The notes below the pieces were generated by a model, which saw nothing but the letters and a program-made list of their open reading frames with translations, had not been told where the DNA came from and made no database searches. A stretch of 64,000 bases of DNA from Noviherbaspirillum cavernae (GTDB lineage Bacteria; Pseudomonadota; Gammaproteobacteria; Burkholderiales; Burkholderiaceae_D). Below, piece after piece: positions 29,489-40,327 of the stretch. A program made the position numbers and the translations under genes. The stretch lies in contig NZ_QYUN01000002.1 in the NCBI RefSeq assembly GCF_003590875.1, positions 248,001 through 312,000 of the forward strand, given 5' to 3'. Within the stretch, counting starts at the first letter, position 1. Each line of letters begins with the position of its first letter.

Positions 29489-30679
29489 ATGGAATACAGT
29501 CCGCCGCCACTCTTCAAGCAAGGCGCATCCGCGCGTGCCAAGGTGGTGATCTTCGCATTGATCGCAATCGGATTGCTGCTGGCGGATGCGCACCTGCGCT
29601 CGCTCGGCATGATCCGCCAGTTCGTCGGCACGGCGCTGTATCCCTTGCAAGTCGTCGCCCTGCTGCCGCGTGATGCGGCCTACATGGTCGGCGACTATTT
29701 CTCCTCGCTCTCCGCAATGCAGCGGGAAAACCGCGCCCTCACGCAGGAGAAGGTCGCCAATGCCCAGGTATTGCAGCAGGCGCAGCAGCTGTCGGCTGAA
29801 AATGCGCAGCTGCGCAAACTGCTCGCCGCCAATGAGCGCGTGCCGGTCAAGTCGGTCCTGAGCGAAATCCTGTACGACGCGCGCGATGCCTTCACTCGCA
29901 AGATCGTGCTGGATCGCGGCTCCAAGCACGGCGTCGCGCCGGGGCAGCCGGTGATCGATGACGTCGGCGTGGTCGGCCAGGTCACGCGCGTGTTTACCTT
30001 TACTTCCGAAGTGACGCTGCTGACTGACAAGGATCAGGCGATCCCGGTGCAGGTCGTGCGCAGCGGCTTGCGCAGCATCGTCTACGGCCAGGGGCATTCC
30101 GGCTCGCTCGATCTGCGCTTCATGCCGGTCAATGCCGACATCCAGACCGGCGACGTGCTCGTTACCTCCGGCATCGATGGCGTGTACCCGGCCGGCCTGT
30201 CGGTGGCCAAGGTCGTGCAGGTCGAGCGCAAGTCGTCGGACGCATTCGCGCGCATCGTGTGCCAGCCGCTGGCGGGGATCGACCGCAATCGCCAGTTGCT
30301 GATCCTGCTGACGGAATCCAATTTCCCGGCGCGTCCCGCGCCGGAAGAAGCCGCCAAGAAGGACAGGGCGGGCAAGAAGGCCGTCGCGGCCATGAAGGAC
30401 GGCGGCAAGGAAGCCCCGGCAGAGACTCCGAAGGACGCGCCCAAGGATGCCGCGAAGGATCCGGCCAGGGAAGTGCCGAAGGAAGCGCCGAAAGAAACCG
30501 TGAAGGCGGCGGCAAAGGAGCCGGCGAAGGAAGCGGTCAAGGAACCCGTCAAGCCGGTATCGACCGCCGCGAGCCCCACGGCTAATGCGGCGAAGGACAA
30601 GACTGCCGCCGCACCCAAGCCTGCCGCACCTGCAACTCCAGCAACTTCCGCTGCGGTCAAGGAGGTGCCCACGCCATGA
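29489..30679 (+). CDS. mreC: Rod shape-determining protein MreC with long Lys/Ala/Pro-rich C-terminal tail
   Basis: A 396-residue protein: one N-terminal transmembrane helix (about 18-38), a periplasmic coiled coil (about 75-110) and the double beta-barrel MreC domain (about 115-280) with GSKHGVAPGQPVIDD and GDVLVTSGIDGVYPAGL. After residue 290 comes a low-complexity tail of about 105 residues with repeated KEAP/KDAPKDA/KEPAKEA units, a feature of betaproteobacterial MreC. It scaffolds PBP2 and RodA. Start: GTG and ATG are adjacent; I use the ATG. Confidence 0.95.
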   Translation: MEYSPPPLFKQGASARAKVVIFALIAIGLLLADAHLRSLGMIRQFVGTALYPLQVVALLPRDAAYMVGDYFSSLSAMQRENRALTQEKVANAQVLQQAQQLSAENAQLRKLLAANERVPVKSVLSEILYDARDAFTRKIVLDRGSKHGVAPGQPVIDDVGVVGQVTRVFTFTSEVTLLTDKDQAIPVQVVRSGLRSIVYGQGHSGSLDLRFMPVNADIQTGDVLVTSGIDGVYPAGLSVAKVVQVERKSSDAFARIVCQPLAGIDRNRQLLILLTESNFPARPAPEEAAKKDRAGKKAVAAMKDGGKEAPAETPKDAPKDAAKDPAREVPKEAPKETVKAAAKEPAKEAVKEPVKPVSTAASPTANAAKDKTAAAPKPAAPATPATSAAVKEVPTP

Positions 30680-31188
30680 ATCGCCCGCACTACATTCTCC
30701 TGCCGGTCAATCCGCTGTTCATCATGGTCAGCCTGGTGACGGCCTTTCTCCTGAATCTGCTGCCGTGGGGGCATGCGGTCGGCGTGCCGGATTTCGTCGC
30801 GCTGGTGCTGATTTTCTGGAGCGTCCATCAACCGCGCAAGGTCGGCATCGGCATCGCCTTCGTGATGGGCTTGCTGATGGACGTGCATGACGCCACGCTG
30901 CTTGGCGAGAACGCGCTGTCCTACACGCTGCTGTCCTATTTCGCGATCATGATTCACCGCCGCGTGCTGTGGTTCAGGATACCGACGCAGGCGCTGCACG
31001 TGCTGCCGCTGATCTTGATGATGCAGTCGGTGCAGCTCGTGATCCGGGTGCTGGTGAGCGGGCATTTTCCCGGCTGGCTCTACTTCTCGGAGAGCCTGAC
31101 CACCGCTGCCCTGTGGCCGGTCGTGACATGGATCCTGCTGGCGCCGCAGCGCCGCGCGGTGAACCGGGACGACAACCGTCCGCTGTAG
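30676..31188 (+). CDS. mreD: Rod shape-determining protein MreD
   Basis: A 170-residue inner-membrane protein with about five transmembrane segments, starting MNRPHYILLPVNPLFI. It has the MreD-type segment FVMGLLMDVHDATLLGENALSY. It works with MreB and MreC in the elongasome. The start overlaps mreC by four bases (ATGA). Confidence 0.94.
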   Translation: MNRPHYILLPVNPLFIMVSLVTAFLLNLLPWGHAVGVPDFVALVLIFWSVHQPRKVGIGIAFVMGLLMDVHDATLLGENALSYTLLSYFAIMIHRRVLWFRIPTQALHVLPLILMMQSVQLVIRVLVSGHFPGWLYFSESLTTAALWPVVTWILLAPQRRAVNRDDNRPL

Positions 31189-31266
31189 CCCGATTGCCCC
31201 CGATGAACCCGGCCTTGTCATCCACGCGGACCTCATTACCGGTCCGCTGCCACATCCTGTGAACGA

Positions 31267-33159
31267 ATGACTGAATTCAAGAACACGGAACGCGAACTGC
31301 ACTTCTTCCGCATGCGCCTGTCGGTGGTGGGTGTGTTCGTGCTGGTGTGCTTCGGTTTGCTGGTGACCCGTTTTGTATGGCTGCAGGTTGTCAGGCATCA
31401 GGATTACGCGGCGCAGGCGGAGGATAACCGCATTTCGGTGGTGCCCGTGGTGCCGAACCGGGGGCTGATCCTCGACCGCAACGGCGTCGTGCTGGCGCGC
31501 AACTATTCAGCCTACACGCTGGAGATCACGCCGTCCAAGATCAATGCTTCGCTGGATGATGTGATCGGCGAGCTGTCTGCGCTGGTCGATATTCAGCCCC
31601 GGGACCGGCGGCGTTTCCGCCGTCTGCTGGAAGAGGCGAAAAACTTCGAAAGCGTGCCGATCCGCACGCGCCTCTCCGACGAGGAAGTGGCGCGCTTCAC
31701 CGCGCAGCGTTACCGCTTCCCGGGCGTGGAGATCCAGGCGCGCCTGTTCCGCCAGTATCCGCTCGGCGAAACGGCATCCCACGTGATCGGCTACATCGGC
31801 CGCATCAGCCAGCGCGACGCGAAAAAGATCGAGGAGATGGAGGATGCCGCCAACTATGCCGGCACCGATTACATCGGCAAGGAAGGGTTGGAGAAGAAGT
31901 ACGAAAGCATGTTGCACGGCAAGACCGGCTACGAGGAAGTCGAAGTGACCGCCGGCGGGCGCGCGGTGCGCACCTTGTCGCGCACGCCGGCCATCCCGGG
32001 CCACAATCTGACCCTGTCGATCGACATCGAACTGCAGAAGATCGTCGAGGAAGCCTTCGGCGACCGGCGCGGTGCGCTGGTGGCGATCGAGCCCGCCACC
32101 GGCGATGTGCTGGCCTACGTCTCCAAGCCGACCTTCGATCCGAACCTGTTTGTCGAGGGCATCGACCAGCAGAGCTGGGAAGAGCTGAACACCTCGCTCG
32201 ACAAGCCGCTCCTGAACCGGCCGCTGATCGGCACCTATCCGCCCGGCTCCACCTACAAACCGTACATGGCGCTGGCGGCGCTGGAACTGGGCAAGCGCAC
32301 GCCGTCGCAGGCGATTTCCGACCCGGGCCATTTCTGGTTCGGCAATCACAAGTTCCGCGACGACAAGGTGGGCGGACACGGCACGGTCGACATGTACAAG
32401 TCGATCGTGCAATCGTGCAACACGTATTACTACGTGCTGTCCAACGATCTGGGTGTGGACACGATTCACGACTTCATGAAGCCGTTCGGCTTCGGCCGTC
32501 TGACCGGCATCGATCTGGAGAACGAGCGCACCGGCGTGCTGCCGTCCACCGGCTGGAAGCGCAACAACTACAAGCGGCCGGAGCAGCAGAAGTGGTATGC
32601 CGGCGAAACGGTATCGCTCGGCATCGGCCAGGGCTACAACGCCTTTTCGCCGCTGCAGCTGGCGCACGCGATGTCCAACCTCGCCAACAATGGCGTGGTG
32701 ATGAAGCCGCACCTCGTGAAAACCATCGAGGATGGCGTCACCAAGGAACAGACACAGACGGTGTCGAAGGAAAGCTTCCGCATCAACCTCAAGCAGGAAA
32801 ACATCGACTTCATCAAGAACGCGATGGCGGGCGTGGTGAAGGAAGGCACCTCGTCGCGCGCATTCGCCGGTGCCGGGTATGTATCGGCCGGCAAGACCGG
32901 TACCGCGCAGGCGATCGGCATCGGCAAGAACGAAAAATACGACGCGAAGAAAATGGCCGAACGCCATCGCGACCATTCGCTGTACATCACCTTCGCCCCG
33001 GCCGACCAGCCGCGCATCGCGCTGGCCGTGATCGTCGAAAACGCCGGCTTCGGCGCGGCGGCGGCGGCGCCGATCGCGAGAATGGCGCTGGACTACTACC
33101 TGCTTGGCAAGCGGCCGGTCGAGAAGACCGCGACCACCTACGAAACCGAGGGTGACTGA
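31267..33159 (+). CDS. mrdA: Penicillin-binding protein 2 (elongation-specific transpeptidase)
   Basis: A 630-residue class B PBP. One N-terminal membrane anchor (about 18-40), a pedestal domain, and the transpeptidase with the catalytic SxxK as Ser328-Thr-Tyr-Lys331, SCN in VQSCNTYY and KTG with Lys543 in SAGKTGTAQ. It crosslinks lateral-wall peptidoglycan together with RodA. It starts 78 bases after mreD and overlaps rodA by one base. Confidence 0.97.
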   Translation: MTEFKNTERELHFFRMRLSVVGVFVLVCFGLLVTRFVWLQVVRHQDYAAQAEDNRISVVPVVPNRGLILDRNGVVLARNYSAYTLEITPSKINASLDDVIGELSALVDIQPRDRRRFRRLLEEAKNFESVPIRTRLSDEEVARFTAQRYRFPGVEIQARLFRQYPLGETASHVIGYIGRISQRDAKKIEEMEDAANYAGTDYIGKEGLEKKYESMLHGKTGYEEVEVTAGGRAVRTLSRTPAIPGHNLTLSIDIELQKIVEEAFGDRRGALVAIEPATGDVLAYVSKPTFDPNLFVEGIDQQSWEELNTSLDKPLLNRPLIGTYPPGSTYKPYMALAALELGKRTPSQAISDPGHFWFGNHKFRDDKVGGHGTVDMYKSIVQSCNTYYYVLSNDLGVDTIHDFMKPFGFGRLTGIDLENERTGVLPSTGWKRNNYKRPEQQKWYAGETVSLGIGQGYNAFSPLQLAHAMSNLANNGVVMKPHLVKTIEDGVTKEQTQTVSKESFRINLKQENIDFIKNAMAGVVKEGTSSRAFAGAGYVSAGKTGTAQAIGIGKNEKYDAKKMAERHRDHSLYITFAPADQPRIALAVIVENAGFGAAAAAPIARMALDYYLLGKRPVEKTATTYETEGD

Positions 33160-34283
33160 TGAATTCCGCCTACACCATGCCCCAGAAGCGCGCCCTGTGG
33201 CCGATGATCAAGCCCTATCTGACCATCTTCGACGGCCCGCTCACGCTCATCGTGCTCCTGATCTTCGGCATCAGCATGGTGACGATGTATTCGGCCGGCG
33301 TCGGTTTCCCGGGGCGTCTCGAAGACCACCTGCGCAACATACTGCTGTCCCTGCTGATGATGTGGATCGCGGCCTGCATGCCGCCGCAGATGCTGATGCG
33401 CCTCGCGATGCCGGCCTATGTGGTGGGGGTCGGCCTGCTGGTCGGGGTTGCGCTGTTCGGCATCATCAAGCTGGGCGCGCGGCGCTGGATCAACATCGGC
33501 ATCGTGATCCAGCCATCCGAAATCATGAAGATCGCGATGCCGCTGATGCTGGCATGGTTCTTCCAGAAGCGCGAAACCATGATCCGCTGGCCGGAATTCC
33601 TGGTGGCCGGCGTGCTGCTCATTATTCCCGTCGTTCTGATCATGCGGCAGCCGGATCTGGGAACGGCAACCTTGGTGATGGCGTCCGGCTTCTATGTGAT
33701 TTTCCTTGCCGGCCTGCCCTGGAAGCTGATCATCGGCCTCGCGCTCGCCGGCATCGCCGCGATGCCGGTGGGCTGGTCGATGATGCACGACTATCAGCGC
33801 GAACGCGTGATGACGCTGATCGATCCCACGGCCGACCCGCTGGGCAAGGGCTTTCACATCATCCAGTCGACCATTGCGATCGGTTCCGGCGGCATTCCCG
33901 GCAAGGGCTGGATGCACGGCACGCAAGGCCATCTGCAATTCATTCCCGAGCGGACCACGGACTTCGTTTTCGCGGTGTTTTCCGAAGAGTTCGGCCTGAT
34001 TGGCAATCTCGTCCTGTGCTCCTTGTATCTGCTGCTGATCGGGCGCGGCCTGCTGATCGCGGCGAATGCGCCGACGCTGTTTGCGCGCCTGCTGGCCGGT
34101 GCCTTGTCGCTGATGTTCTTTACTTATGCCTTCGTCAACATGGGCATGGTCAGCGGTATCCTGCCGGTGGTCGGCGTGCCGCTGCCGCTCATGAGTTACG
34201 GCGGCACCGCGTTCGTGACGCTGGGGCTGGGCGTCGGGATATTGATGAGCATTCAGCGGCACAGAAAGCTGGTGCAGAGCTGA
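33159..34283 (+). CDS. rodA: Peptidoglycan glycosyltransferase RodA (SEDS family)
   Basis: A 374-residue SEDS protein with about ten transmembrane segments. Conserved motifs include GARRWINIG, QPSEIMKIAMPLMLAWFF, RQPDLGTA, the catalytic-loop region with Asp in IDPTADPLGKGFH, FIPERTTDFVFAVFSEEFG and PLPLMSYGGTA. It polymerises glycan strands in partnership with PBP2. It shares one base with the mrdA stop. Confidence 0.97.
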   Translation: MNSAYTMPQKRALWPMIKPYLTIFDGPLTLIVLLIFGISMVTMYSAGVGFPGRLEDHLRNILLSLLMMWIAACMPPQMLMRLAMPAYVVGVGLLVGVALFGIIKLGARRWINIGIVIQPSEIMKIAMPLMLAWFFQKRETMIRWPEFLVAGVLLIIPVVLIMRQPDLGTATLVMASGFYVIFLAGLPWKLIIGLALAGIAAMPVGWSMMHDYQRERVMTLIDPTADPLGKGFHIIQSTIAIGSGGIPGKGWMHGTQGHLQFIPERTTDFVFAVFSEEFGLIGNLVLCSLYLLLIGRGLLIAANAPTLFARLLAGALSLMFFTYAFVNMGMVSGILPVVGVPLPLMSYGGTAFVTLGLGVGILMSIQRHRKLVQS

Positions 34284-34455
34284 TTTTTTTATGTAACGAA
34301 AGGCATATTTTCTTTTTGCATGCCTGGGGCTCCTGTATAAAATTGTTGAGAAGCGGAAACAACAGCACAGACAATCCGCAACCGTGCATGACATTCATGC
34401 AATGCGGCGTGACCTGAGGTTTCGCATTTCGCAACATAATCACAAGGAGCACGCG

Positions 34456-35529
34456 ATGCGATTGCGCATGCAAGATCACCATTGGCGATGGTTAGCCTCT
34501 CTGTCAATTCCCCTGATTCTCGCCGCGTGCGGCACCACCCAGCTGTCCTCGCCTCCTTCAGAGCCGCCACCCCGGCAGGCTTCAATCCCGAAGAAACCCT
34601 CCAGCGTTCCGGCGCTCCCGCCGGCCGGTTCCGGCAAGGGCGGCTATTACAAGGATGACGGCCCCGGCGACAACATTCCGGACGGACTGCTCGACACGCC
34701 CGATGCGGAGCCGCGTGTGGAGCCGTATGCGAAAGCCACGGCCCGCCCTTACGTCGTCTTCGGCAAGAGATATACGCCGATCACCGACGAGCGCCCGTAC
34801 AAGGAGCGTGGCGTGGGCAGCTGGTACGGCAAGAAGTTTCATGGCCAGAAGACCTCGTCCGGCGAGCTGTACGACATGTACAAGATGAGCGCCGCGCATC
34901 CCACCTTGCCGATTCCGTCCTATGCGCGAGTGACCAACCTCGACAACAACAGGCAGGTCATCGTGCGCGTCAACGATCGCGGACCGTTCCATTCGGGCCG
35001 CATCATTGACCTGTCGTACACCGCCGCGCTCAAGCTTGGCTACCTCGGCAAGGGCAGCGGAAAGCTGGAAGTCGAGCGCCTGCTGCCGGAGGAAATCGAA
35101 CGCATGGCGAGCAACAGGCGGAGTCAGCAGGCGGAGGCGTCCGGCATCGGCACGCCGAACCGGCAGAATGGCATCCCCGCTGCGTCTGCGCCCGCGAAGG
35201 ACGGCAATGCCGGAGACGTCGCCGCGGCATATGCGAATCCGCAACCCGACACCGCAGCCATCAAGCCTGCCGTCTTCAGCGCAGGCCCGTCAGCTGCGCC
35301 GGGCTTTTACATTCAGCTTGGTGCGTATGGACAGACTGCCAATGCAGAGGCTGCGCGTGTCAGGATGATGCAGATGTGGTCGAGCGCGATGCCACCGATC
35401 GAAGTGGCGGAATCCGGCGCACTTTACCGCCTGCAAAGCGGGCCGTTCGCCACGCGCGCCGAAGCGGCCGCCGCGGCACTGCAATTGCAGAATGCAGGAA
35501 CGGCGAAGCCGATGATCGTGCAGCGATAG
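34456..35529 (+). CDS. rlpA: Septal-ring lytic transglycosylase RlpA (lipoprotein with SPOR domain)
   Basis: A 357-residue outer-membrane lipoprotein: signal peptide with lipobox LAAC (Cys25), a Pro/Ser-rich linker, the double-psi beta-barrel RlpA domain (about 110-205) with GVGSWYGKKFHGQKTSSGE and RVNDRGPFHSGRIIDLS including the catalytic Asp, a variable linker and a C-terminal SPOR domain (about 280-357) that binds denuded glycan at the septum. AAGGAG precedes the ATG at 34456. A TATAAA hexamer at 34336-34341 may be its own -10, since 172 bases separate it from rodA. Confidence 0.94.
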   Translation: MRLRMQDHHWRWLASLSIPLILAACGTTQLSSPPSEPPPRQASIPKKPSSVPALPPAGSGKGGYYKDDGPGDNIPDGLLDTPDAEPRVEPYAKATARPYVVFGKRYTPITDERPYKERGVGSWYGKKFHGQKTSSGELYDMYKMSAAHPTLPIPSYARVTNLDNNRQVIVRVNDRGPFHSGRIIDLSYTAALKLGYLGKGSGKLEVERLLPEEIERMASNRRSQQAEASGIGTPNRQNGIPAASAPAKDGNAGDVAAAYANPQPDTAAIKPAVFSAGPSAAPGFYIQLGAYGQTANAEAARVRMMQMWSSAMPPIEVAESGALYRLQSGPFATRAEAAAAALQLQNAGTAKPMIVQR

Positions 35530-35600
35530 TCCGGGCGGTAGCGTCCCGCGCTTCTGCGAGTTGGTGCAAAACGCGAAGGGCAAGGCCGATCGGCGTGCGG

Positions 35601-36506
35601 TCATTGCCCCTTCATCTGCAAGGCCCGCTCGTACAGCGCATTCTTCTTCAACCCCGTGATCCGCGCTGCCAGCGCCGCTGCCTGTTTCACCGAGCATTCT
35701 TCCAGCAGGATGGCAAGAATGCGCTCCGCTTCCGCATCGTCCACGTCATTGGCAACGGGCGCGCCGGATACGAGGATCACGTACTCGCCCTTCTGCCGAT
35801 GCGCATCCGCCGCCAGCCACGCGGCAGCGTCCTGCAATGTGCAGCGATGGATTTCCTCGAACAGCTTGGTCAGTTCGCGGGCGAACACGATCTGCCGCGT
35901 CGGCTCGAATGCGGCAGCGATCGCATCGACGGTCTCGGTGATGCGGTGCGGCGCTTCGTAGAACACCAGCGTCGCCGCCATTCCGCGCAGCGCGGCCAGC
36001 GCCGACTCGCGCTGTTTCGTCCTGGACGGCAGGAAGCCGGCAAAGTAGAAATGGTCGTTCACCAGGCCGCTCGCGGACAGCGCGCTGACCGCGGCCGATG
36101 CGCCCGGCAGAGGCAGCACCCGCAGACCCGCCTCGCGCACCGCATCGACGATGCGCGCACCCGGATCGGACACGGCGGGCGTGCCGGCGTCGGACACCAG
36201 CGCGATGCGCTGTCCCGCGCGCAGGCGCGCGATCAGCCTGGTGGCGACTTCGCGTTCGTTGTGTTCATGCGCGGCGATCAGTTCCTTGGAGAGACCGTAG
36301 CGCGTGAGCAGATGCGCCGTGTTGCGCGTGTCCTCGCAGGCAATCGCATCCGCGATCGACAGCACATTGATGGCACGCAACGTGATGTCGCCCGCGTTTC
36401 CGATCGGTGTTGCCACCACATATAATGCGGACTCGGGGTAAATCTGTTGCGGTACTTCCCGCATGATAGGCAAGGCGGCAAGCGGGTTGTCGGTGTGTTG
36501 GGTCAT
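35601..36506 (-). CDS. rsmI: 16S rRNA (cytidine(1402)-2'-O)-methyltransferase RsmI
   Basis: A 301-residue SAM-dependent methyltransferase of the tetrapyrrole-methylase fold. Motifs ALYVVATPIGNAGDITLRA, ACEDTRNTAHLL, LVSDAGTPAVSDPGA and LPGASAAVSALSASG are canonical. It 2'-O-methylates C1402 of 16S rRNA, fine-tuning decoding at the P site. Start codons of rsmI and lppC lie head to head only 12 bases apart, so each promoter must overlap the other gene's coding sequence. Confidence 0.96.
   Translation of the reverse strand: MTQHTDNPLAALPIMREVPQQIYPESALYVVATPIGNAGDITLRAINVLSIADAIACEDTRNTAHLLTRYGLSKELIAAHEHNEREVATRLIARLRAGQRIALVSDAGTPAVSDPGARIVDAVREAGLRVLPLPGASAAVSALSASGLVNDHFYFAGFLPSRTKQRESALAALRGMAATLVFYEAPHRITETVDAIAAAFEPTRQIVFARELTKLFEEIHRCTLQDAAAWLAADAHRQKGEYVILVSGAPVANDVDDAEAERILAILLEECSVKQAAALAARITGLKKNALYERALQMKGQ
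36398..36426 (+). promoter_or_regulatory. Candidate promoter for lppC inside rsmI
   Basis: A perfect TATAAT (36421-36426) lies 17 bases after a weak TTCCGA (36398-36403), about 90 bases upstream of the lppC ATG and within the antisense strand of rsmI. It is the best -10 in the region. Confidence 0.35.
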
Positions 36507-36518
36507 CGGGAGGCGAGG

Positions 36519-37784
36519 ATGTGGTATCGATTGGCGAAGGTGTTGCTGCTTGGCGCGGCTCTCGGAGGATTGTGCCTGCCAGTGCAGTCTAATACAACCG
36601 TGTCGCCGGCAGGTGCGCGCTCCGCGCTGCCGTCATCCGTCGTTTCGTCCGTTTCACCAGTTTCGCCAGTCTCGTCCTTCTCACCCGCTCCGCTGCGAAT
36701 CGCGCAAACGGACTTGTCCATTCCTCCGCCCGCCTTTGAATTTCCCTCGACCACGCCGCCGGCGCGCATTGCGCTGCTGCTGCCATTGCGCTCCGGGCCT
36801 TTGCTGCAGGCCGCCGAGGCGGTGCGCGCCGGCTTTCTGGCCGCCTGGGAGCGCGAACGCGAAGGCGTCACCGTCGATGTGATCGAAACCGGCGATGCGC
36901 CGCAGGATATTCTCGCGACATACGCGGAGGCCGCGGCGCAGCACGATATCGTGGTCGGCCCCTTGTCGCGCAGCGGCGTGACGGCGCTGGCGCAAGGCAA
37001 TGCGATCAGCCGGCCCACCATTGCGCTCACGCAGCCGGAGTTGCCAACCGAGGGCGAATTGAAATTGCCGCAGCAGCTGCTGGTGATCGGATTGTCGATC
37101 GAGGACGAAGCGCGGCAGGCGGCGAACTGGGCGGCAACCGACAAGAAGGTCGGCAAGGCATTCGTGATCGCGACCGCGACCGCATGGCAGCGCCGCGCGG
37201 CCCATGCCTTTGCCGCGCAGTGGCAGCAAAAGGGCAAGGAGGCGGAAATCATCGAGTTGACCGCAAGCAGCGGCTATCTGGAAGCGAAAGGATTGTCCGA
37301 ACTCAAGGGCCGGCTCCAATCCGACCAGCCCGCCGTGCTGTTCGTCGCGCTCGATGCGCGGCAGGCGCGGCAGGTGAGGGCGGCGGCCGGCAGGGAGCTT
37401 CCGCTGTACGGCACATCGCAACTGAACCCGCTTGCGTTGAGCGATTGGGAAACGGCGGAGCGCACCGGCGATCTCGATGGCGCGCGCTTTTTCGACATGC
37501 CGTGGCAATTGCAATCCGATCATCCCGCGGTCATGAGCTATGCGCATGCCGAGGCCGGCGCCGAACAGAAGCGCAGCGCCGATCTTGAACGCCTGTACGC
37601 GCTCGGCATCGACGCGTGGCGCGTCGCGCAGGCAGTCGCGGCCAAAAACAACAGCTTCGAACTGGACGGCGTCACCGGCAAATTGACGGTGCGCTTCGGT
37701 CAGGGCGCGCCGTCTTTCGTCCGCGTGCAGCAGCAGGCGGTGTATCGGCAGGGCGGCGTGGCCCCCGTGGCAAATCGCCGCTGA
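36519..37784 (+). CDS. LppC/LpoA-type penicillin-binding protein activator
   Basis: A 421-residue exported protein with a signal sequence (MWYRLAKVLLLGAALGGLCLPVQS), a Ser/Pro/Val-rich linker, and a periplasmic-binding-protein-like domain (about 85-415) resembling the C-terminal LppC half of LpoA: IALLLPLRSGPLLQAAEAVRAGFLAA, VGPLSRSGVTALA and PLYGTSQLNP. LpoA stimulates class A PBPs in E. coli; betaproteobacterial relatives are shorter and lack the N-terminal TPR half. A Cys near the cleavage site could allow lipidation. GGGAGG precedes the ATG. It overlaps yraN by one base. Confidence 0.88.
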   Translation: MWYRLAKVLLLGAALGGLCLPVQSNTTVSPAGARSALPSSVVSSVSPVSPVSSFSPAPLRIAQTDLSIPPPAFEFPSTTPPARIALLLPLRSGPLLQAAEAVRAGFLAAWEREREGVTVDVIETGDAPQDILATYAEAAAQHDIVVGPLSRSGVTALAQGNAISRPTIALTQPELPTEGELKLPQQLLVIGLSIEDEARQAANWAATDKKVGKAFVIATATAWQRRAAHAFAAQWQQKGKEAEIIELTASSGYLEAKGLSELKGRLQSDQPAVLFVALDARQARQVRAAAGRELPLYGTSQLNPLALSDWETAERTGDLDGARFFDMPWQLQSDHPAVMSYAHAEAGAEQKRSADLERLYALGIDAWRVAQAVAAKNNSFELDGVTGKLTVRFGQGAPSFVRVQQQAVYRQGGVAPVANRR

Positions 37785-38158
37785 TGGGACTCTTCGCCGC
37801 GCTCAAGCGCACGCGCACTGCCCGGCAGATCGCGGGGCAGGCCGGTGAAGACCATGCGCTGCACTATCTGCGCGAACATGGCTTGACGCTGGTCGAGCGC
37901 AATTTCCGCTGCAAGGGCGGCGAGATCGATTTGATCATGCAGGAACTGGATTCGCTGGTGTTCGTCGAGGTCAGAAAGCGCAGCGATGCCAGTCATGGAG
38001 GCGCTGCGGCCAGCGTGACGGCGCGCAAGCAGGCGCGCCTGATCATCGCCGCGCAGGTTTTCCTGCAGCGTCATGCGATGCCGCCGCCATGCAGGTTCGA
38101 TGTCGTCGCCATCGACGGCGGCGAAGTCACGTGGCTGAAGAATGCCATCGAGGCATGA
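37784..38158 (+). CDS. yraN: YraN family protein (UPF0102)
   Basis: A 124-residue protein of the YraN/UPF0102 family, with a restriction-endonuclease-like fold. The core AGEDHALHYLREHGLTLVERNFRCKGGEIDLIM...FVEVRKR contains the D-x(n)-E-x-K type residues of nucleases. Cellular role is not settled; it is often linked to recombination or DNA uptake by neighbourhood. It overlaps lppC by one base (TGATG), a conserved pairing. Confidence 0.93.
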   Translation: MGLFAALKRTRTARQIAGQAGEDHALHYLREHGLTLVERNFRCKGGEIDLIMQELDSLVFVEVRKRSDASHGGAAASVTARKQARLIIAAQVFLQRHAMPPPCRFDVVAIDGGEVTWLKNAIEA

Positions 38159-38325
38159 GCTGAACGCACTCCTGAATTGAATGTCAACAGGCCCTCGCAT
38201 TCGCCCTGAATGACATCTCGCTCTCGCATGCGCGAGTGCTGAAATTTTTCCGCGCCTTGCGCATCCAATCCACAGCGCCGCGCCGCCATTTCTGGCCTGT
38301 TTGGCAACCCGCAGCGGCGAGATGA

Positions 38326-39583
<1,258 letters not shown>

Positions 39584-39666
39584 CCCTCGCGGCGCATCGC
39601 GCGCGGGATGATATATTTCGAGCCGCCGGACATATCGTCTCGCGGCTTTTTCATTGGGAGAGTGCC

Positions 39667-40257
39667 ATGGTTGCAATGATCGTTTTGATCGCGATTGTCC
39701 TGCTGATCCTGTTCTGGGGTGTGGGCGCGTACAACCGCCTTGTCAGCCTGCGCAACCAGTTCAAGAATGCGTTCGCGCAGATCGATGTGCAGCTGAAGCG
39801 CCGCTACGACCTCATCCCCAATCTGGTGGAGACTGCCAAGGGCTACATGAAGCATGAGCGCGAATCGCTCGAAGCGGTCATCGCCGCGCGCAATCAGGCG
39901 GTGACGGCCAATGCGAAGGCCGGGGTCGATCTGGGCGATGCGGCAGCGGTGCGGCAGATGGCTGCGGCCGAAGGCGCGCTGACTGCGTCGCTCGGCAAGA
40001 TGTTTGCGTTGTCGGAGGCGTATCCGGATTTGAAGGCGAATCAGAACATGATGCAGCTGACGGAAGAGCTGACGAGCACGGAGAACCGCATTGCATTCGC
40101 GCGACAGGCGTACAACGATGGGGTGATGCAGTACAACACCTCGCTGGAGCAGTTTCCCGGATCGATTATTGCGGGGATGTTCGCGTTCAGGGCGGGGGAG
40201 TTGTTGCAGGCGACCGAGTCTCCTGAGGAGCGCAAGGCGGTGAAGGTGACGTTTTGA
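39667..40257 (+). CDS. lemA: LemA family protein
   Basis: A 196-residue protein with an N-terminal transmembrane helix (MVAMIVLIAIVLLILFWGVG) and the LemA helical domain: YNRLVSLRNQFKNAFAQIDVQLKRRYDLIPNLVET and ENRIAFARQAYNDGV. LemA proteins are commonly encoded next to an M48 peptidase or a TPM-domain protein; function unknown. Here the expected M48 gene follows, but is pushed about 410 bases away by a repeat element. Confidence 0.94.
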   Translation: MVAMIVLIAIVLLILFWGVGAYNRLVSLRNQFKNAFAQIDVQLKRRYDLIPNLVETAKGYMKHERESLEAVIAARNQAVTANAKAGVDLGDAAAVRQMAAAEGALTASLGKMFALSEAYPDLKANQNMMQLTEELTSTENRIAFARQAYNDGVMQYNTSLEQFPGSIIAGMFAFRAGELLQATESPEERKAVKVTF

Positions 40258-40327
40258 GTTGTTGGGGGTGAGGTCTCTCGTTCGAATTCACCGCTACAGC
40301 TGTCACTTGTGGAGTGATGTGAAGCGC

